A program made the translations under genes and the position numbers. Below are positions 10,707-20,127 of a DNA stretch of 64,000 bases, piece after piece. The notes beneath the pieces were generated by a model. It saw nothing but the letters and a program-made list of their open reading frames with translations, ran no database searches and was not told the origin of the DNA. Each line of letters starts with the position of its first letter. The first letter of the stretch is position 1. Origin of the DNA: Metapseudomonas otitidis (GTDB lineage Bacteria; Pseudomonadota; Gammaproteobacteria; Pseudomonadales; Pseudomonadaceae); contig NZ_FOJP01000017.1 of the NCBI RefSeq assembly GCF_900111835.1, positions 121,556-185,555 of the forward strand, in the 5' to 3' direction.

Positions 10707-11729
10707 TCAAGCATGGCTCTGGTGGCGGGTGGCGGCAAAACGGTTGAGGAGCCGGTGTAGGACGAACACCGCAAGGAGGGTGACGAAGACCGCTACGCAA
10801 ACCGAACTGAGCCGATAGGCCAGGCTGAACATCATGTCGTGACTCGGCGTCAGGTATTGACCGAAAACGATGGCCAAAGTTGTCAACGCGCCGAAGCCAA
10901 CCCCCTGTGCACCCTCCAATACGTGCACCCGGGCACAGAAAAACGCGGCGATCCAGTACAGCGAGGTGACGAGCGGTAGTACGTCGTAGTGGTCGTAGAG
11001 CAGCAGTTGCAGGCTGAGGGCGATGACGCAGCCGAGCAGGGTTCCGAGGGCGCGGATACGCCCGGCGAAGCGGATGCCGTGCCAGTGCATCGGAAACAGC
11101 ACCAGGATCGAGGCGATCTGGGCCGACAGCGAGTCCCTGAGGTCGAGGGTCTGGAAGAGCATGAAGGACAGCGTGGCGAGGCTGGCGCCGAGCACGGCCT
11201 CGTGGCGCCGGCTGGGCAGGTCCTTCTCCGGGAGGACGCGGGGTGCGCGCGGCTCGGCGTCGGGGAAGCAGTAGAACATCAGCCAGGCGATCAGCACTGT
11301 GAGGCCGGCGGCCACCAGGTTGCTGACCACCAGGTCGTAGAGGTGGGTGTCGGGGTAGCTGGCGAAGTGCAGCTGCATGGAGAGGAACACGCAGCCCAGG
11401 GCGCCGAACAGGAACAGCGGGCCACGCGCCATGAGGGCGAAGCGCCAGAAGAAGGCAAGGAACACCAGGGGCACGATGAGCAGCGGGCGGTCGCCGAACA
11501 GGCCGTAGATGACCAGTGTCTCCAGGCTCACCAGCACCGCCTGGGCGAGGAACTGGCGGATCAGGTGGGCGTTGAGGGTGGGCACCAGGCCGAGCAGCAG
11601 CATGGGGTAGACGCAGAAGAACGAGCCGTTGTCCCAGTTCATCAGCTTGCAGATGAACAGCCCGAGGGTGCCGCCGCAGGCCAGGCGTAGGCACTGGCGC
11701 AGGCCGTTTTCGTCGAGGGCGCGCTTCAT
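10707..11729 (-). CDS. FUSC/DUF2955-like integral membrane transporter
   Basis: 340 residues with about ten hydrophobic segments in two groups separated by a short soluble linker (about 165-195). GLFICKLMNWDNG and SILVLFPMHWHGIRFAGRIRALGTLLGCVIAL resemble the DUF2955/fusaric-acid-resistance-like family. Such proteins pair with a HlyD-type adaptor to export aromatic acids or related compounds. The HlyD gene is immediately upstream in the same operon with an 8-base gap. No outer-membrane partner is encoded nearby. The reading frame stays open far upstream, but the start at 11729 (MKRALDENG) agrees with the operon layout. Confidence 0.72.
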   Translation of the reverse strand: MKRALDENGLRQCLRLACGGTLGLFICKLMNWDNGSFFCVYPMLLLGLVPTLNAHLIRQFLAQAVLVSLETLVIYGLFGDRPLLIVPLVFLAFFWRFALMARGPLFLFGALGCVFLSMQLHFASYPDTHLYDLVVSNLVAAGLTVLIAWLMFYCFPDAEPRAPRVLPEKDLPSRRHEAVLGASLATLSFMLFQTLDLRDSLSAQIASILVLFPMHWHGIRFAGRIRALGTLLGCVIALSLQLLLYDHYDVLPLVTSLYWIAAFFCARVHVLEGAQGVGFGALTTLAIVFGQYLTPSHDMMFSLAYRLSSVCVAVFVTLLAVFVLHRLLNRFAATRHQSHA

Positions 11730-11737
11730 TGTCGGAC

Positions 11738-12799
11738 TCAGTAGATGTAGTGGAGCCAGGCGATGAGGCGGATCTGCGCGCGGCCCAGGGCGCTGGCCAG
11801 CGGCGAGTCGTGGGGGTAGAGCTGCACCGTGGCCTTGGCGCCGCTGGGCAGGGGCGCCTCGGGCGCCTGCTCCAGCACCACGTGCAGGCGCTGGCGCTGG
11901 GCATCGCGGACCCAGCGGTCGGAGCTGGCGGGAGCCGCCAGGTCCCCGTTGGCATCGAGCTGGCCCTCGCGCACGCCGGCGTCGATGGCGCTGACCCGGG
12001 CCGGGAAGATGTGCCCCGGCCAGGCGTCGAAGACCACGGCGGCGGCATCGCCCGGGCCGACATAGCGCAGGGCCTTTTCGCGGAAGTCGGCGCTGATGTC
12101 CACCTCGTCGGCCACCAGGGCCGCCACCGGGGTGCCGGCGGCGACGTAGGCGCCCGGCGAGAGCTGCAGGTTGCTGACCACCCCGGCGCGCTCGGCGCGG
12201 ACCTCGGTGTAGGCCAGTTGCAGGCGGGCCTGCTCCAGCTGGTTGCGGGCCTGGCGCAGGCGCAGGTTGTCGGCGCCAGCGGTGCCCCGGCGGGCCTCCT
12301 GCTCGCGGATGCGTGCCTGGGCGGCGAGGACGTCGGCGCGGGCGGCGCTGCGGCGTGACTCGGTCTGTTCGTAGAGCTGGCGGGAGACGTGCTGGGTCTG
12401 CACCAGGCGTGCAAGGCGGTCGGTCTCGCGCTCCAGCTCGCGGGCGGTCACCTCGGCGGCGTGCAGCGAGGCCCGGGCGGCGGCGAGGCCGGCGTCCAGC
12501 TCGGCGTTGTCCCGCGCGGCCGCCTCCACGACCAGCTCGGCGGCGGCCACGGCGAGGCGGTAGGGCTCGGGGTCGAGGCGGAACAGCACCTGGCCGGCCT
12601 CGACGTGGCGGTTGTTGGCCACGGCCACGTCCAGCACCTGGCCACTGACGCGGGGCGCCAGGCGCACCACCGGACGGGTCAGCTGGGCCTGGGGCGTGAC
12701 GGGCATCCACAGGTCGGCGGCGAGGAAGTAGGCGAACAGCAGGACGAAGGCGACGATGGCGGCGCGGACCCGGCGCGCGAAGCGTTGATCGGGGGTCAT
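11738..12799 (-). CDS. HlyD-family membrane fusion protein
   Basis: 353 residues. One N-terminal membrane helix (about 12-32: AAIVAFVLLFAYFLAADLW), then a biotinyl-lipoyl half (RVSGQVLDVAVANNRHVEAGQVLFRLDP), a long alpha-helical hairpin (about 80-185) and the second lipoyl/beta-barrel half (TEVRAERAGVVSNLQLSPGAYV). It is the EmrA/AaeA-type adaptor bridging an inner-membrane pump to the periplasm. It is first in a two-gene operon with the FUSC-like protein. A LysR gene is divergent, and a LysR beside such a pair (as with aaeR-aaeXAB) commonly controls it. The start has AGAGG upstream. Confidence 0.85.
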   Translation of the reverse strand: MTPDQRFARRVRAAIVAFVLLFAYFLAADLWMPVTPQAQLTRPVVRLAPRVSGQVLDVAVANNRHVEAGQVLFRLDPEPYRLAVAAAELVVEAAARDNAELDAGLAAARASLHAAEVTARELERETDRLARLVQTQHVSRQLYEQTESRRSAARADVLAAQARIREQEARRGTAGADNLRLRQARNQLEQARLQLAYTEVRAERAGVVSNLQLSPGAYVAAGTPVAALVADEVDISADFREKALRYVGPGDAAAVVFDAWPGHIFPARVSAIDAGVREGQLDANGDLAAPASSDRWVRDAQRQRLHVVLEQAPEAPLPSGAKATVQLYPHDSPLASALGRAQIRLIAWLHYIY

Positions 12800-12963
12800 G
12801 AATTACCTCTGGCGGCGCTGGACGAACAGGCCGCAAGGCCACGGAACGGGCCGGAAGGCGGCACACCAGCGAAATGGGAAACAGTTCGGCACAGCAGTAT
12901 ATTGGGCCGCTTTTCCCTGATAATCCGCGTCCCCAGAGAAGCAGCCTTGCGCGAGGAGTAACA

Positions 12964-13920
12964 ATGGACACCCTGAACAGCATGCGTGTGTTCGTTCGCG
13001 TCATCGAGACCGGCAGCTTCACGGCCGCCGCCCAGGCCCTGGACCTGTCCACCGCCCAGGTGTCGCGCCTGGTGTCGGAGCTGGAGCAGCAACTGCAGGC
13101 CCGGCTGCTGCACCGCACCACGCGGCGCCTGGGGCTGACGGAAGTGGGTGAGCGCTACCTGCAGCGCTGCCGCTCGATCCTCGACGAGGTGGACCAGGCC
13201 GCTGCCGAGGCGCGCGGGGCGCACCTCAAGCCCAGCGGCCGCCTGCGGGTGCACACCATGACCGGCCTCGGCCTGCAGCACGTCACCGGGCTGGTGGCCC
13301 GCTACAGCGCGCTGTACCCGGAGGTGGTGGTGGAGCTGACGCTGTCGCAGCGCAACCCCGACCCCATCGAGGACGGCCAGGACGTGGTGCTGACCTTCGC
13401 CCGCGAGCTGCCGGACTCCCAGCGCATCGCCCAGTCACTGGGGCAGATGTACAGCGTGCTCTGCGCCTCGCCCGACTACCTGGCCCGTCACGGCGTGCCC
13501 AGCGGCCCGGCGGACCTGCGCCGGCACCGCTACCTGCGCCTGCTGGACCCGCTCTACCAGGACAACTGGACCCTGAGCGACGAGCACGGCGAATACGACG
13601 TGCTGCCGGCGGAGGCCTTCCAGGTGAACGTGGCCGAGTCCCTGGCGCGGGCGGCCCAGGCCGGCATGGGCTTCTGCCTGCTGCCCTCCTTCGTCGCCTG
13701 CCAGCCCTTGCGCGAAGGCAGCCTGCTGCGGCTGTTGCCGGAACACCGCCTGCGCGAGCGCAACATCTATGCGATCTACCCGTCGCGGCACTTCATCGAC
13801 GCGAAGATCCGCACCTGGGTGGACTTCCTCAAGGCCGAACTGCCCCCGCTGTTCGCCCAGGACGACGCGGTGCTGGACGATCCTCGGCACTGGGCGCGAC
13901 CGAATTCATTGTTGCGCTAG
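12964..13920 (+). CDS. LysR-family regulator, probable control of the divergent efflux pair
   Basis: 318 residues from MDTLNSMRVFVRV; AGGAG is placed seven bases upstream. The N-terminal winged HTH (AAQALDLSTAQVSRLVSELEQQL) and the effector domain are complete, and LLHRTTRRLGLTEVGERYLQRC is the usual LysR linker start of the CrgA/DsdC-like group. It is divergent from the hlyD/FUSC operon across 164 bases, the classical layout for a LysR regulator and its target. The effector is unknown; an aromatic acid would be the guess from the pump family. Confidence 0.82.
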   Translation: MDTLNSMRVFVRVIETGSFTAAAQALDLSTAQVSRLVSELEQQLQARLLHRTTRRLGLTEVGERYLQRCRSILDEVDQAAAEARGAHLKPSGRLRVHTMTGLGLQHVTGLVARYSALYPEVVVELTLSQRNPDPIEDGQDVVLTFARELPDSQRIAQSLGQMYSVLCASPDYLARHGVPSGPADLRRHRYLRLLDPLYQDNWTLSDEHGEYDVLPAEAFQVNVAESLARAAQAGMGFCLLPSFVACQPLREGSLLRLLPEHRLRERNIYAIYPSRHFIDAKIRTWVDFLKAELPPLFAQDDAVLDDPRHWARPNSLLR

Positions 13921-14016
13921 AAGCAATTGTGATTCACCTGCCTGGCGGTTTTTCCGGGTGGGGCCGGCGCCTAAGATGGCCCCCGTTCCCAGATGCGTCC
14001 CGCCGAGGATCACGCC

Positions 14017-14214
14017 ATGCACCGCAATCTCTTCATTACTGCCAGCTTCGCCGCTTTCGCCCTGTCCTTCGCCCAGTTCTCCTTCGCTGAAGAGTCCTCC
14101 GCCTTTGTTGCGCGAAATGCGCAGTATCAGCAGCGCGCCATCGACGCCGCCCACGAGCAGGCCGTCGCCCGCCAGGGTGCCGAGCAACCGGCCGACACCG
14201 CCCAGGACAGCTGA
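14017..14214 (+). CDS. Small exported protein of unknown function
   Basis: 65 residues. A signal peptide (MHRNLFITASFAAFALSFAQFSFA) is followed by a short, polar, Gln/Ala/Glu-rich mature part of about 40 residues with no cysteines. GAGGAT lies upstream of the ATG at 14017; an in-frame ATG at 13993 would spoil the signal peptide. A strong intrinsic terminator follows about 75 bases after the stop. I do not recognise the family. A periplasmic location is likely. Confidence 0.6.
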   Translation: MHRNLFITASFAAFALSFAQFSFAEESSAFVARNAQYQQRAIDAAHEQAVARQGAEQPADTAQDS

Positions 14215-14288
14215 TTGACCGCGTTTCCTTCCTTCCCTGACCTCCTGACACCGGGTATCCGCTCCTAACCCGCCCGGTGTCTTGTTCC

Positions 14289-14317
14289 AGCCGCCCCTCC
14301 CCGGGCGGCTTTTTTTT
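14289..14317 (+). terminator. Rho-independent terminator after the small exported protein
   Basis: Stem AGCCGCCC / GGGCGGCT followed directly by a run of seven T residues. Confidence 0.85.
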
Positions 14318-14355
14318 GCGCGCTCGTTGGGTGGAGGGCGTGATGCGCGGGCATG

Positions 14356-14381
14356 AAAAAGGCCGGCATGTGCCGGCCTTT
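14356..14381 (-). terminator. Terminator of desA
   Basis: GGCCGGCA / TGCCGGCC perfect hairpin flanked by A-runs on the left (T-run on the minus strand) and TTT on the right. It sits 18 bases beyond the desA stop and is nearly symmetrical, so it may work in both directions. Confidence 0.8.
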
Positions 14382-14398
14382 CCGTAACCCGCTGGACC

Positions 14399-15583
14399 TC
14401 AGGCAGTCGCCGGGCGCAGCGAGTAGGTCTTGAGCTGCTCGGCGAAGTCCCGCAGGGACTGGATGCCGCTGGCCTCGGCCTCGTGCACCCACTGCTTGAT
14501 GGCTTCGAGCATCTCGTGGCCGTTGGCGCTGGTCTTGGCCCAGATGTGCTGCAGGGCCAGGCGCTTCTCGTAGATGGTGCGCAGGGCCTGGCTCTGCTCC
14601 AGCATGGCGGCGATGCGGGCGTGGTGGCCGTCGTCCAGCAGGCTGGTCTCGCGGGAGAGCAGGCGCTTGGCGCGGCGGAACAGGTGGCGGACCGACTCGT
14701 CGGCCTTGGCCAGCTCCTGCTTCACCAGCGGGGCGATCACCAGGCGGCGGTACTGGGCCATGATCTGGAAGCGGTTGTTGAGGATGGCCATGGCGGTGTC
14801 CATGTCCAGGCTGCCCTTGCCTTCCACGCGATGGGCGATGGGCGCGACGCGCTGCACCTTGGCCAGGCCGAGCAGGCTGAACAGCTTGATCCAGGCCCAG
14901 CCGAGGTCGAACTCCCACTTCTTCACCGAGAGCTTGGCGGAGTTGGGGTAGGTGTGGTGGTTGTTGTGCAGCTCTTCACCGCCGATGAGGATGCCCCAGG
15001 GCACCAGGTTGGTGGCGGCGTCGCGGCATTCGAAGTTGCGGTAGCCGATGGCATGGCCGAGGCCGTTGATGACGCCGGCGGCCCAGACGGGGATCCACAT
15101 CATCTGCACGGCCCAGACGGTCATGCCGGCGGCGCCGAACAGCGCCAGGTCGATGATCGCCATCAGGGTCACGCCGCCGATGGGGTAGCGCGAGTAGACG
15201 TTGCGTTCGAGCCAGTCATCCGGGCAGTTCTTGCCGTAGATGCGCAGGGTCTCCTCGTTGCGGGCCTCTTCGCGGTAGAGTTCCGCGCCGCGCCGCAGCA
15301 CGGTGGACAGGCCCTTGTGCACGGGGCTGTGGGGATCGTCCACGGTTTCGCACTTGGCGTGGTGCTTGCGGTGGATGGCCGTCCACTCACGGGTGTTCAT
15401 GGCGGTGGTCATCCACAGCCAGAAACGGAAGAAGTGCTTGAGGGCCGGGTGGAGTTCGAGGGATCGATGGGCGGAGTAGCGATGCAGGTAGACCGTGACG
15501 CTGACGATGGTGATGTGCGTCATCACCAGGGTGACTGCCACGAGCTGCCAGGCCGACAGGTCGAGAAAACCGTTGTACCACAT
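14399..15583 (-). CDS. desA: Delta-9 fatty acid (phospholipid) desaturase DesA
   Basis: 394 residues from MWYNGFLDLSAW. Three histidine boxes of the membrane diiron desaturases are present: HRYSAH, HRKHHAKC and HNNHHTYPNSAK. Hydrophobic pairs near the N-terminus and after the second box place it in the inner membrane. The family member in P. aeruginosa (DesA) introduces a double bond at position 9 of phospholipid acyl chains, adjusting fluidity. The C-terminal ~120 residues are soluble and helical. An ATG nine bases upstream (15592) is closer to GAGG and is a possible alternative; the conserved family start favours 15583. It is divergent from a GGDEF-EAL gene. Confidence 0.88.
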   Translation of the reverse strand: MWYNGFLDLSAWQLVAVTLVMTHITIVSVTVYLHRYSAHRSLELHPALKHFFRFWLWMTTAMNTREWTAIHRKHHAKCETVDDPHSPVHKGLSTVLRRGAELYREEARNEETLRIYGKNCPDDWLERNVYSRYPIGGVTLMAIIDLALFGAAGMTVWAVQMMWIPVWAAGVINGLGHAIGYRNFECRDAATNLVPWGILIGGEELHNNHHTYPNSAKLSVKKWEFDLGWAWIKLFSLLGLAKVQRVAPIAHRVEGKGSLDMDTAMAILNNRFQIMAQYRRLVIAPLVKQELAKADESVRHLFRRAKRLLSRETSLLDDGHHARIAAMLEQSQALRTIYEKRLALQHIWAKTSANGHEMLEAIKQWVHEAEASGIQSLRDFAEQLKTYSLRPATA

Positions 15584-15766
15584 GGGGTGCATAACCTCGG
15601 GGGAAGAAGGAACGAGATCTGCCCGCGATGATTTGTCGGACAAACGACCTCATTATCCCCATGCTTCGTGAGAAAACCATCCTGTTCTTTAGATAAGAAA
15701 GAGATGAATGCGCGTTCATCTATAATGCGCAATCGATCACAAATCCGACACGGCCCCGACCACCCC

Positions 15767-17707
15767 ATGAGAGCCCGATTCAGCGCCATGCGCGTGGTGT
15801 TGCCCTACTTCCTGCTGTCCTGCCTGTGGGTCATCTTCAGTGACTACCTGCTGCGCCAGCTGCCGCTCGGCGATGCCCAGCGCGACCTGCTGCAATCGGC
15901 GAAGGGCCTGTTCTTCGTACTGCTCAGCAGCGCCTTCCTCTACCTGCTGATCTGCCTGTACCTGCGCCGCCTGAGGGCGTACCTGCAGGCGCGCCGGGAG
16001 CAGGACGCCAGCCTGCGCCAGGCGGCGGCGGTGTTCGACAGCACCCAGGAAGGGGTGCTGGTCACTGACGCGGAGCAGCGCATCGTCCACGTCAACCGGG
16101 CCTTCGCCCGCATCACCGGCTACAGCGAGGAGGAGGTGATCGGCCGTACGCCGATGCTGTTCAAGTCCGGCCGGCACGATGGAACGTTCTACCAGTCGAT
16201 GTGGAACGCCCTGGCCAACCGCAACGAGTGGAGCGGGGAGATCTGGAACCGCCGGCGCAACGGCGAGACCTACCCGCTGTGGCAGAACATCCGCGCCATC
16301 CACGACGAAGACGGGGCGCTGACCCACTACGTGGCGGTGTTCTCCGACATCAGCGCCATCAAGCGCTCGCAGAACGAGCTGGACTTCCTCGCCCACCACG
16401 ACCCGCTGACCGGCCTGCCCAACCGCCTGCTGTTCACCGAGCGCGTGGAGCACGCCCTGGAGCGCGCCCGTCGGGAAGGCAGCGAGGGCATCGTGGTGCT
16501 GCTGGACCTGGACCACTTCAAGCACATCAACGAAAGCCTCGGCCACAACGTCGGCGACCAGTTGCTCAAGGCCGTGGGCGAACGCCTGGGGCCGCTGGCC
16601 GAGGGCGGCATGACCCTGGCCCGGCTGGGGGGCGACGAGTTCGGCCTGCTGGCCGAGCGACGCAGCGCCGAGCAGGCCGCCGATCTCGCCGGGCGCATCC
16701 AGCAACGCCTGGAGGCCCCCTTCGAATCCGGCGGCCGCGCGCTGTTCATGAGTGCCAGCCTGGGTATCGCCCGCTTCCCGGGGGACGCGACCAACGTCGA
16801 GCAGGTGCTGCGCAACGCCGACTCGGCCCTGTTCAAGGCCAAGAGCGCCGGGCGCCAGACGTTCGCCTTCTACAGCCAGGACCTCACCGAGCAGGCCCGC
16901 CAGCGGGTGGAGCTGGTCAGCGCCCTGCGCCAGGCCCTGGAGCGGGACGAGCTGCGGGTCTACTTCCAGCCCATCCACGCCCTGGCCACCGGTCGCCTGC
17001 TGGGCGCCGAGGCCCTGGTGCGCTGGGAGCACCCGCAACGCGGGCTGGTGCCGCCCGGCGAGTTCCTCCCGGTGGCAGAGGAAAGCGGCCTGGTGGGCGC
17101 CATCGACGCCTGGGTGCTGGAGCGCGCCTGCCGCCAGATGCAGGCCTGGAGCGAGCGCGGCCTGGCGCTCTCGTTCATCTCGGTGAACGTCTCCTGCCGC
17201 CTGTTCAGCCGGGGCGAGCTGGACACCCGCGTCGCCCGTGTCCTCAAGGAAACCGGCCTGGAGCCGGGGCGCCTGGAGCTGGAGATCACCGAAAGCGCGG
17301 TGATGGAAGACCCGGACACTGCCCTGGAGCTGCTCCAGCGCCTCTGCGCCCTGGGCGTGCGCCTGGCCATCGATGACTTCGGCACGGGCTATTCCTCCCT
17401 GCAGCGCCTCAAGCGCCTGCCGGTGCAGAAGCTGAAGATCGACCAGAGCTTCGTGCGCAACCTGCCCCAGGACCAGGACGACATGGCCATCGCCCGCGCG
17501 GTGACCGCCCTCGGCCACAGCCTGGGCCTGCAGGTGCTGGCCGAAGGCATCGAGCGCCAGGACCAGATCGAGACGCTGCTGGGCCTGGGCTGCGACCAGG
17601 GCCAGGGCTACCTGTTCAACCGCCCGCGCCCGGCGGCGGAGCTGGAGGCGGAGTGGTACCAGGTGACCCACCCACAGGAGCACCCAGGGCAGATTCCGCT
17701 GATCTGA
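15767..17707 (+). CDS. Membrane PAS-GGDEF-EAL cyclic di-GMP protein
   Basis: 646 residues from 15767. Two N-terminal membrane helices (about 8-25 and 46-66), a PAS domain with PAC (about 85-200: DSTQEGVLVTDAEQRIVHVN), GGDEF with intact GGDEF (288-292), and EAL with intact EAL (415-417) plus the later IDDFGTGYSS and KIDQSFVRN motifs. Both catalytic halves look complete, so it may make or degrade cyclic di-GMP; the PAS domain is the likely switch. Upstream in-frame ATG codons at 15704 and 15725 are possible starts; none has a convincing ribosome site. The gene is beside desA, as in P. aeruginosa. Confidence 0.86.
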   Translation: MRARFSAMRVVLPYFLLSCLWVIFSDYLLRQLPLGDAQRDLLQSAKGLFFVLLSSAFLYLLICLYLRRLRAYLQARREQDASLRQAAAVFDSTQEGVLVTDAEQRIVHVNRAFARITGYSEEEVIGRTPMLFKSGRHDGTFYQSMWNALANRNEWSGEIWNRRRNGETYPLWQNIRAIHDEDGALTHYVAVFSDISAIKRSQNELDFLAHHDPLTGLPNRLLFTERVEHALERARREGSEGIVVLLDLDHFKHINESLGHNVGDQLLKAVGERLGPLAEGGMTLARLGGDEFGLLAERRSAEQAADLAGRIQQRLEAPFESGGRALFMSASLGIARFPGDATNVEQVLRNADSALFKAKSAGRQTFAFYSQDLTEQARQRVELVSALRQALERDELRVYFQPIHALATGRLLGAEALVRWEHPQRGLVPPGEFLPVAEESGLVGAIDAWVLERACRQMQAWSERGLALSFISVNVSCRLFSRGELDTRVARVLKETGLEPGRLELEITESAVMEDPDTALELLQRLCALGVRLAIDDFGTGYSSLQRLKRLPVQKLKIDQSFVRNLPQDQDDMAIARAVTALGHSLGLQVLAEGIERQDQIETLLGLGCDQGQGYLFNRPRPAAELEAEWYQVTHPQEHPGQIPLI

Positions 17708-17735
17708 CGCCAACCTGCCTGAAAGTTATATAAAA

Positions 17736-17760
17736 ATTCTTAAATAGTATTTTTAAGAAT
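17736..17760. promoter_or_regulatory. AT-rich perfect inverted repeat upstream of oscA
   Basis: ATTCTTAAA (17736-17744) and TTTAAGAAT (17752-17760) are exact reverse complements with a 7-base centre, in a strikingly AT-rich island about 80 bases before oscA. AT-rich sites of this kind upstream of sulfur genes are often bound by CysB. It could also be a terminator of the upstream gene, although no T-run follows directly. Confidence 0.45.
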
Positions 17761-17841
17761 ATTTGCGCCTTGCTTAAATGCGCCCACGCCACGCGAACAA
17801 CCTGTTCATCGACGCGGGGCCACTCATCAAGGAGCAAGATC

Positions 17842-18021
17842 ATGAGCGCAACCCTCCGTAGCATCGACGGGCAGGACGAGGCCAGCATCCTGCGCGAAAT
17901 CCAGAGTGCACTGAACGGCCTGCGGTTCGGTGCCGTCGAGATCACCGTCCACAACGGGCAAGTGGTCCAGATCGAACGCAAGGAAAAGTTCCGCCTGCAG
18001 CAACCGGCCAAGCACGGTTGA
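17842..18021 (+). CDS. oscA: OscA, small DUF2292 (YezD-type) protein of sulfur starvation
   Basis: 59 residues: SIDGQDEASILREIQSAL then LRFGAVEITVHNGQVVQIE, the DUF2292 fold signature (helix followed by FGSVEITIHDGKVVQI-like strand pair). AAGGAG precedes the ATG. In Pseudomonas, oscA is induced by sulfur limitation and is needed for growth under chromate stress, and it sits before sbp and the sulfate transporter, as here. Molecular role unknown. The AT-rich inverted repeat upstream is its likely control region, and it may be cotranscribed with sbp, which starts 130 bases later. Confidence 0.85.
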   Translation: MSATLRSIDGQDEASILREIQSALNGLRFGAVEITVHNGQVVQIERKEKFRLQQPAKHG

Positions 18022-18150
18022 GACACAGGCCCGACTGGACCACCGGAGGGCTGCCGCGCCGACCACATCGGCGGGCCACACGCACGTCGCCGCTCGGCCG
18101 TGCCCAATAACAACACCCTCGCCGACACGACCAAATTCTGAGGAGCCTCC

Positions 18151-19161
18151 ATGTCCATCCGCCGTTTTGCCCTGGCCAGCCTGGCCGGCGCCCTGCTCTC
18201 CACCCTGGTGGTCGGCCCCGTGGCCGCCGCGACCGAACTGCTCAACGTCTCCTACGACCCGACCCGTGAGCTGTACCAGGCCTACAACGCCGCCTTCGCC
18301 AAGCACTGGAAAGCCCAGGGCGGCGAAGACGTGAAGATCCAGCAATCCCACGGTGGCTCGGGCAAGCAGGCCCGTGCGGTGATCGATGGCCTCAAGGCCG
18401 ACGTGGTGACCCTGGCGCTGGCCGGCGATATCGACGAGCTGCAGAAGCTCGGCAAGCTGATCCCCGAGAACTGGCAGGCACGCCTGCCGGACAACAGCAC
18501 CCCCTACACCTCGACCATCGTGTTCCTGGTGCGCAAGGGCAACCCCAAGGGCATCAAGGACTGGGGCGACCTGACCAAAGAAGGCGTGGAAGTCATCACC
18601 CCGAACCCGAAGACCTCCGGCGGCGCCCGCTGGAACTTCCTGGCCGCCTGGGCCTGGGCCAAGAAGCAGTACGGCAGCGACGCCAAGGCCCAGGAATACG
18701 TGCAGGCCCTGTACAAGCACGTGCCGGTTCTCGACACTGGCGCCCGCGGTTCGACCATCACCTTCGTCAACAACAACATCGGCGACGTGCTGCTGGCCTG
18801 GGAGAACGAAGCCTTCCTGGCCCTCAAGGAGCAGGGTGGCGAGAACTTCGAGATCGTCGCGCCGAGCCTGTCGATCCTCGCCGAGCCGCCGGTTTCCGTG
18901 GTCGACAAGAACGTCGACAAGAAGGGCACCCGCAAGGTCGCCGAAGCCTACCTGCAGTACCTGTACAGCGAGGAAGGCCAGCGCATCGCCGCGCAGAACT
19001 TCTACCGCCCGCGCAACGAGAAGGTCGCTGCCGAGTTCGCCAACCAGTTCCCGAAACTGGATCTGGTGACCGTGGACAAGGACTTCAACGGCTGGAAGGA
19101 AGCGCAACCGAAGTTCTTCAACGACGGCGGCATCTTCGACCAGATCTACCAGGCGCAATGA
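18151..19161 (+). CDS. sbp: Periplasmic sulfate-binding protein Sbp
   Basis: 336 residues. Signal peptide ends at VAA near residue 27. The mature protein has the sulfate-binding protein landmarks: [46 protein letters not shown] and [16 protein letters not shown]. It binds sulfate or thiosulfate in the periplasm for CysTWA. GAGGAG lies upstream of the ATG. Two hairpins separate it from cysT, a common device for making more binding protein than membrane components. Sulfur limitation through CysB is the likely control. Confidence 0.93.
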   Translation: MSIRRFALASLAGALLSTLVVGPVAAATELLNVSYDPTRELYQAYNAAFAKHWKAQGGEDVKIQQSHGGSGKQARAVIDGLKADVVTLALAGDIDELQKLGKLIPENWQARLPDNSTPYTSTIVFLVRKGNPKGIKDWGDLTKEGVEVITPNPKTSGGARWNFLAAWAWAKKQYGSDAKAQEYVQALYKHVPVLDTGARGSTITFVNNNIGDVLLAWENEAFLALKEQGGENFEIVAPSLSILAEPPVSVVDKNVDKKGTRKVAEAYLQYLYSEEGQRIAAQNFYRPRNEKVAAEFANQFPKLDLVTVDKDFNGWKEAQPKFFNDGGIFDQIYQAQ

Positions 19162-19183
19162 CGCGCCGCTGAAGCAGAAACAA

Positions 19184-19232
19184 GGGCGGGCTCCAATCCC
19201 GCCCGGACAAGGGGAAGCGCGAGCTTCCCTTT
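19184..19232 (+). terminator. Two tandem hairpins between sbp and cysT
   Basis: GGGCGGG...CCCGCCC (19184-19204) and GGGAAGC-GCGA-GCTTCCC followed by TTT (19212-19232). The second looks like a leaky terminator or 3'-end protector of the sbp mRNA, giving lower expression of the permease genes that follow. Confidence 0.6.
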
Positions 19233-19298
19233 GCCGTGCCCGGGCCAGCGACGGCCGGCATCGGGCTTGAGCGTTCCAACGCAGAAAAAGGACAGATG

Positions 19299-20117
19299 AT
19301 GTCTCGACGTATCTCCCCCGTCATACCCGGCTTCGGGCTGACGCTGGGCTACACGCTGGTGTACCTCAGCCTGCTGGTCCTGATCCCGCTGGGTGCCATG
19401 TTCCTTCGGACCTTCGACCTGAGCTGGACCCAGTTCTGGGGCATCGTCAGTTCACCCCGTGTGCTGGCCGCGCTGAAGCTGAGCTTCGGCACCGCGCTGG
19501 CCGCCGCCGTGATCAACGGCCTGATCGGTACCCTGCTGGCCTGGGTGCTGGTGCGCTACGACTTCCCCGGGCGCAAGATCATCGACGCCATGATCGACCT
19601 GCCCTTCGCCCTGCCCACTGCCGTCGCCGGCATCGCCCTCACCGCGCTGTATGCGCCGGCCGGCGTGGTCGGCCAGTTCGCCACCGACCTGGGCTTCAAG
19701 ATCGCCTACACCCCGCTGGGCATCACCCTGGCGCTGACTTTCGTCACCCTGCCCTTCGTGGTGCGCACGGTGCAGCCGGTGCTGGCCGACATCCCCCGCG
19801 AGGTGGAAGAGGCCGCCGCCTGCCTGGGCGCCAAGCCGCTGCAGGTGTTCCGCCACATCCTCCTGCCGGCGCTGCTGCCCGCCTGGCTGACCGGCTTTGC
19901 CCTGGCTTTCGCCCGGGGCGTGGGCGAGTACGGCTCGGTGATCTTCATCGCCGGCAACATGCCGATGAAGACCGAGATCCTGCCGCTGCTGATCATGGTC
20001 AAGCTGGACCAGTACGACTACGCCGGCGCCACCGCCATCGGCGTGCTGATGCTGGTGGTCTCCTTCATCCTGCTGCTGCTGATCAATCTGCTGCAGCGCC
20101 GCATCGAAACCCCCTGA
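19299..20117 (+). CDS. cysT: Sulfate/thiosulfate ABC permease CysT (CysU)
   Basis: 272 residues, about six membrane helices. [16 protein letters not shown] and [29 protein letters not shown] contain the EAA loop that docks the ATPase. It pairs with CysW to form the channel. The start at 19299 leaves a proper distance from AAGGAC; the directly preceding ATG (19296) is also possible. It is followed 10 bases later by cysW. Confidence 0.93.
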   Translation: MSRRISPVIPGFGLTLGYTLVYLSLLVLIPLGAMFLRTFDLSWTQFWGIVSSPRVLAALKLSFGTALAAAVINGLIGTLLAWVLVRYDFPGRKIIDAMIDLPFALPTAVAGIALTALYAPAGVVGQFATDLGFKIAYTPLGITLALTFVTLPFVVRTVQPVLADIPREVEEAAACLGAKPLQVFRHILLPALLPAWLTGFALAFARGVGEYGSVIFIAGNMPMKTEILPLLIMVKLDQYDYAGATAIGVLMLVVSFILLLLINLLQRRIETP

Positions 20118-20127
20118 GGAGGCCGCC

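Noticed and set aside
10707..13121. Continuous 804-codon minus frame suggesting a fusion of pump and upstream sequence
   Set aside because: The upstream part is an arginine/proline-rich shadow of the HlyD gene in another frame; the real FUSC-like start is at 11729.
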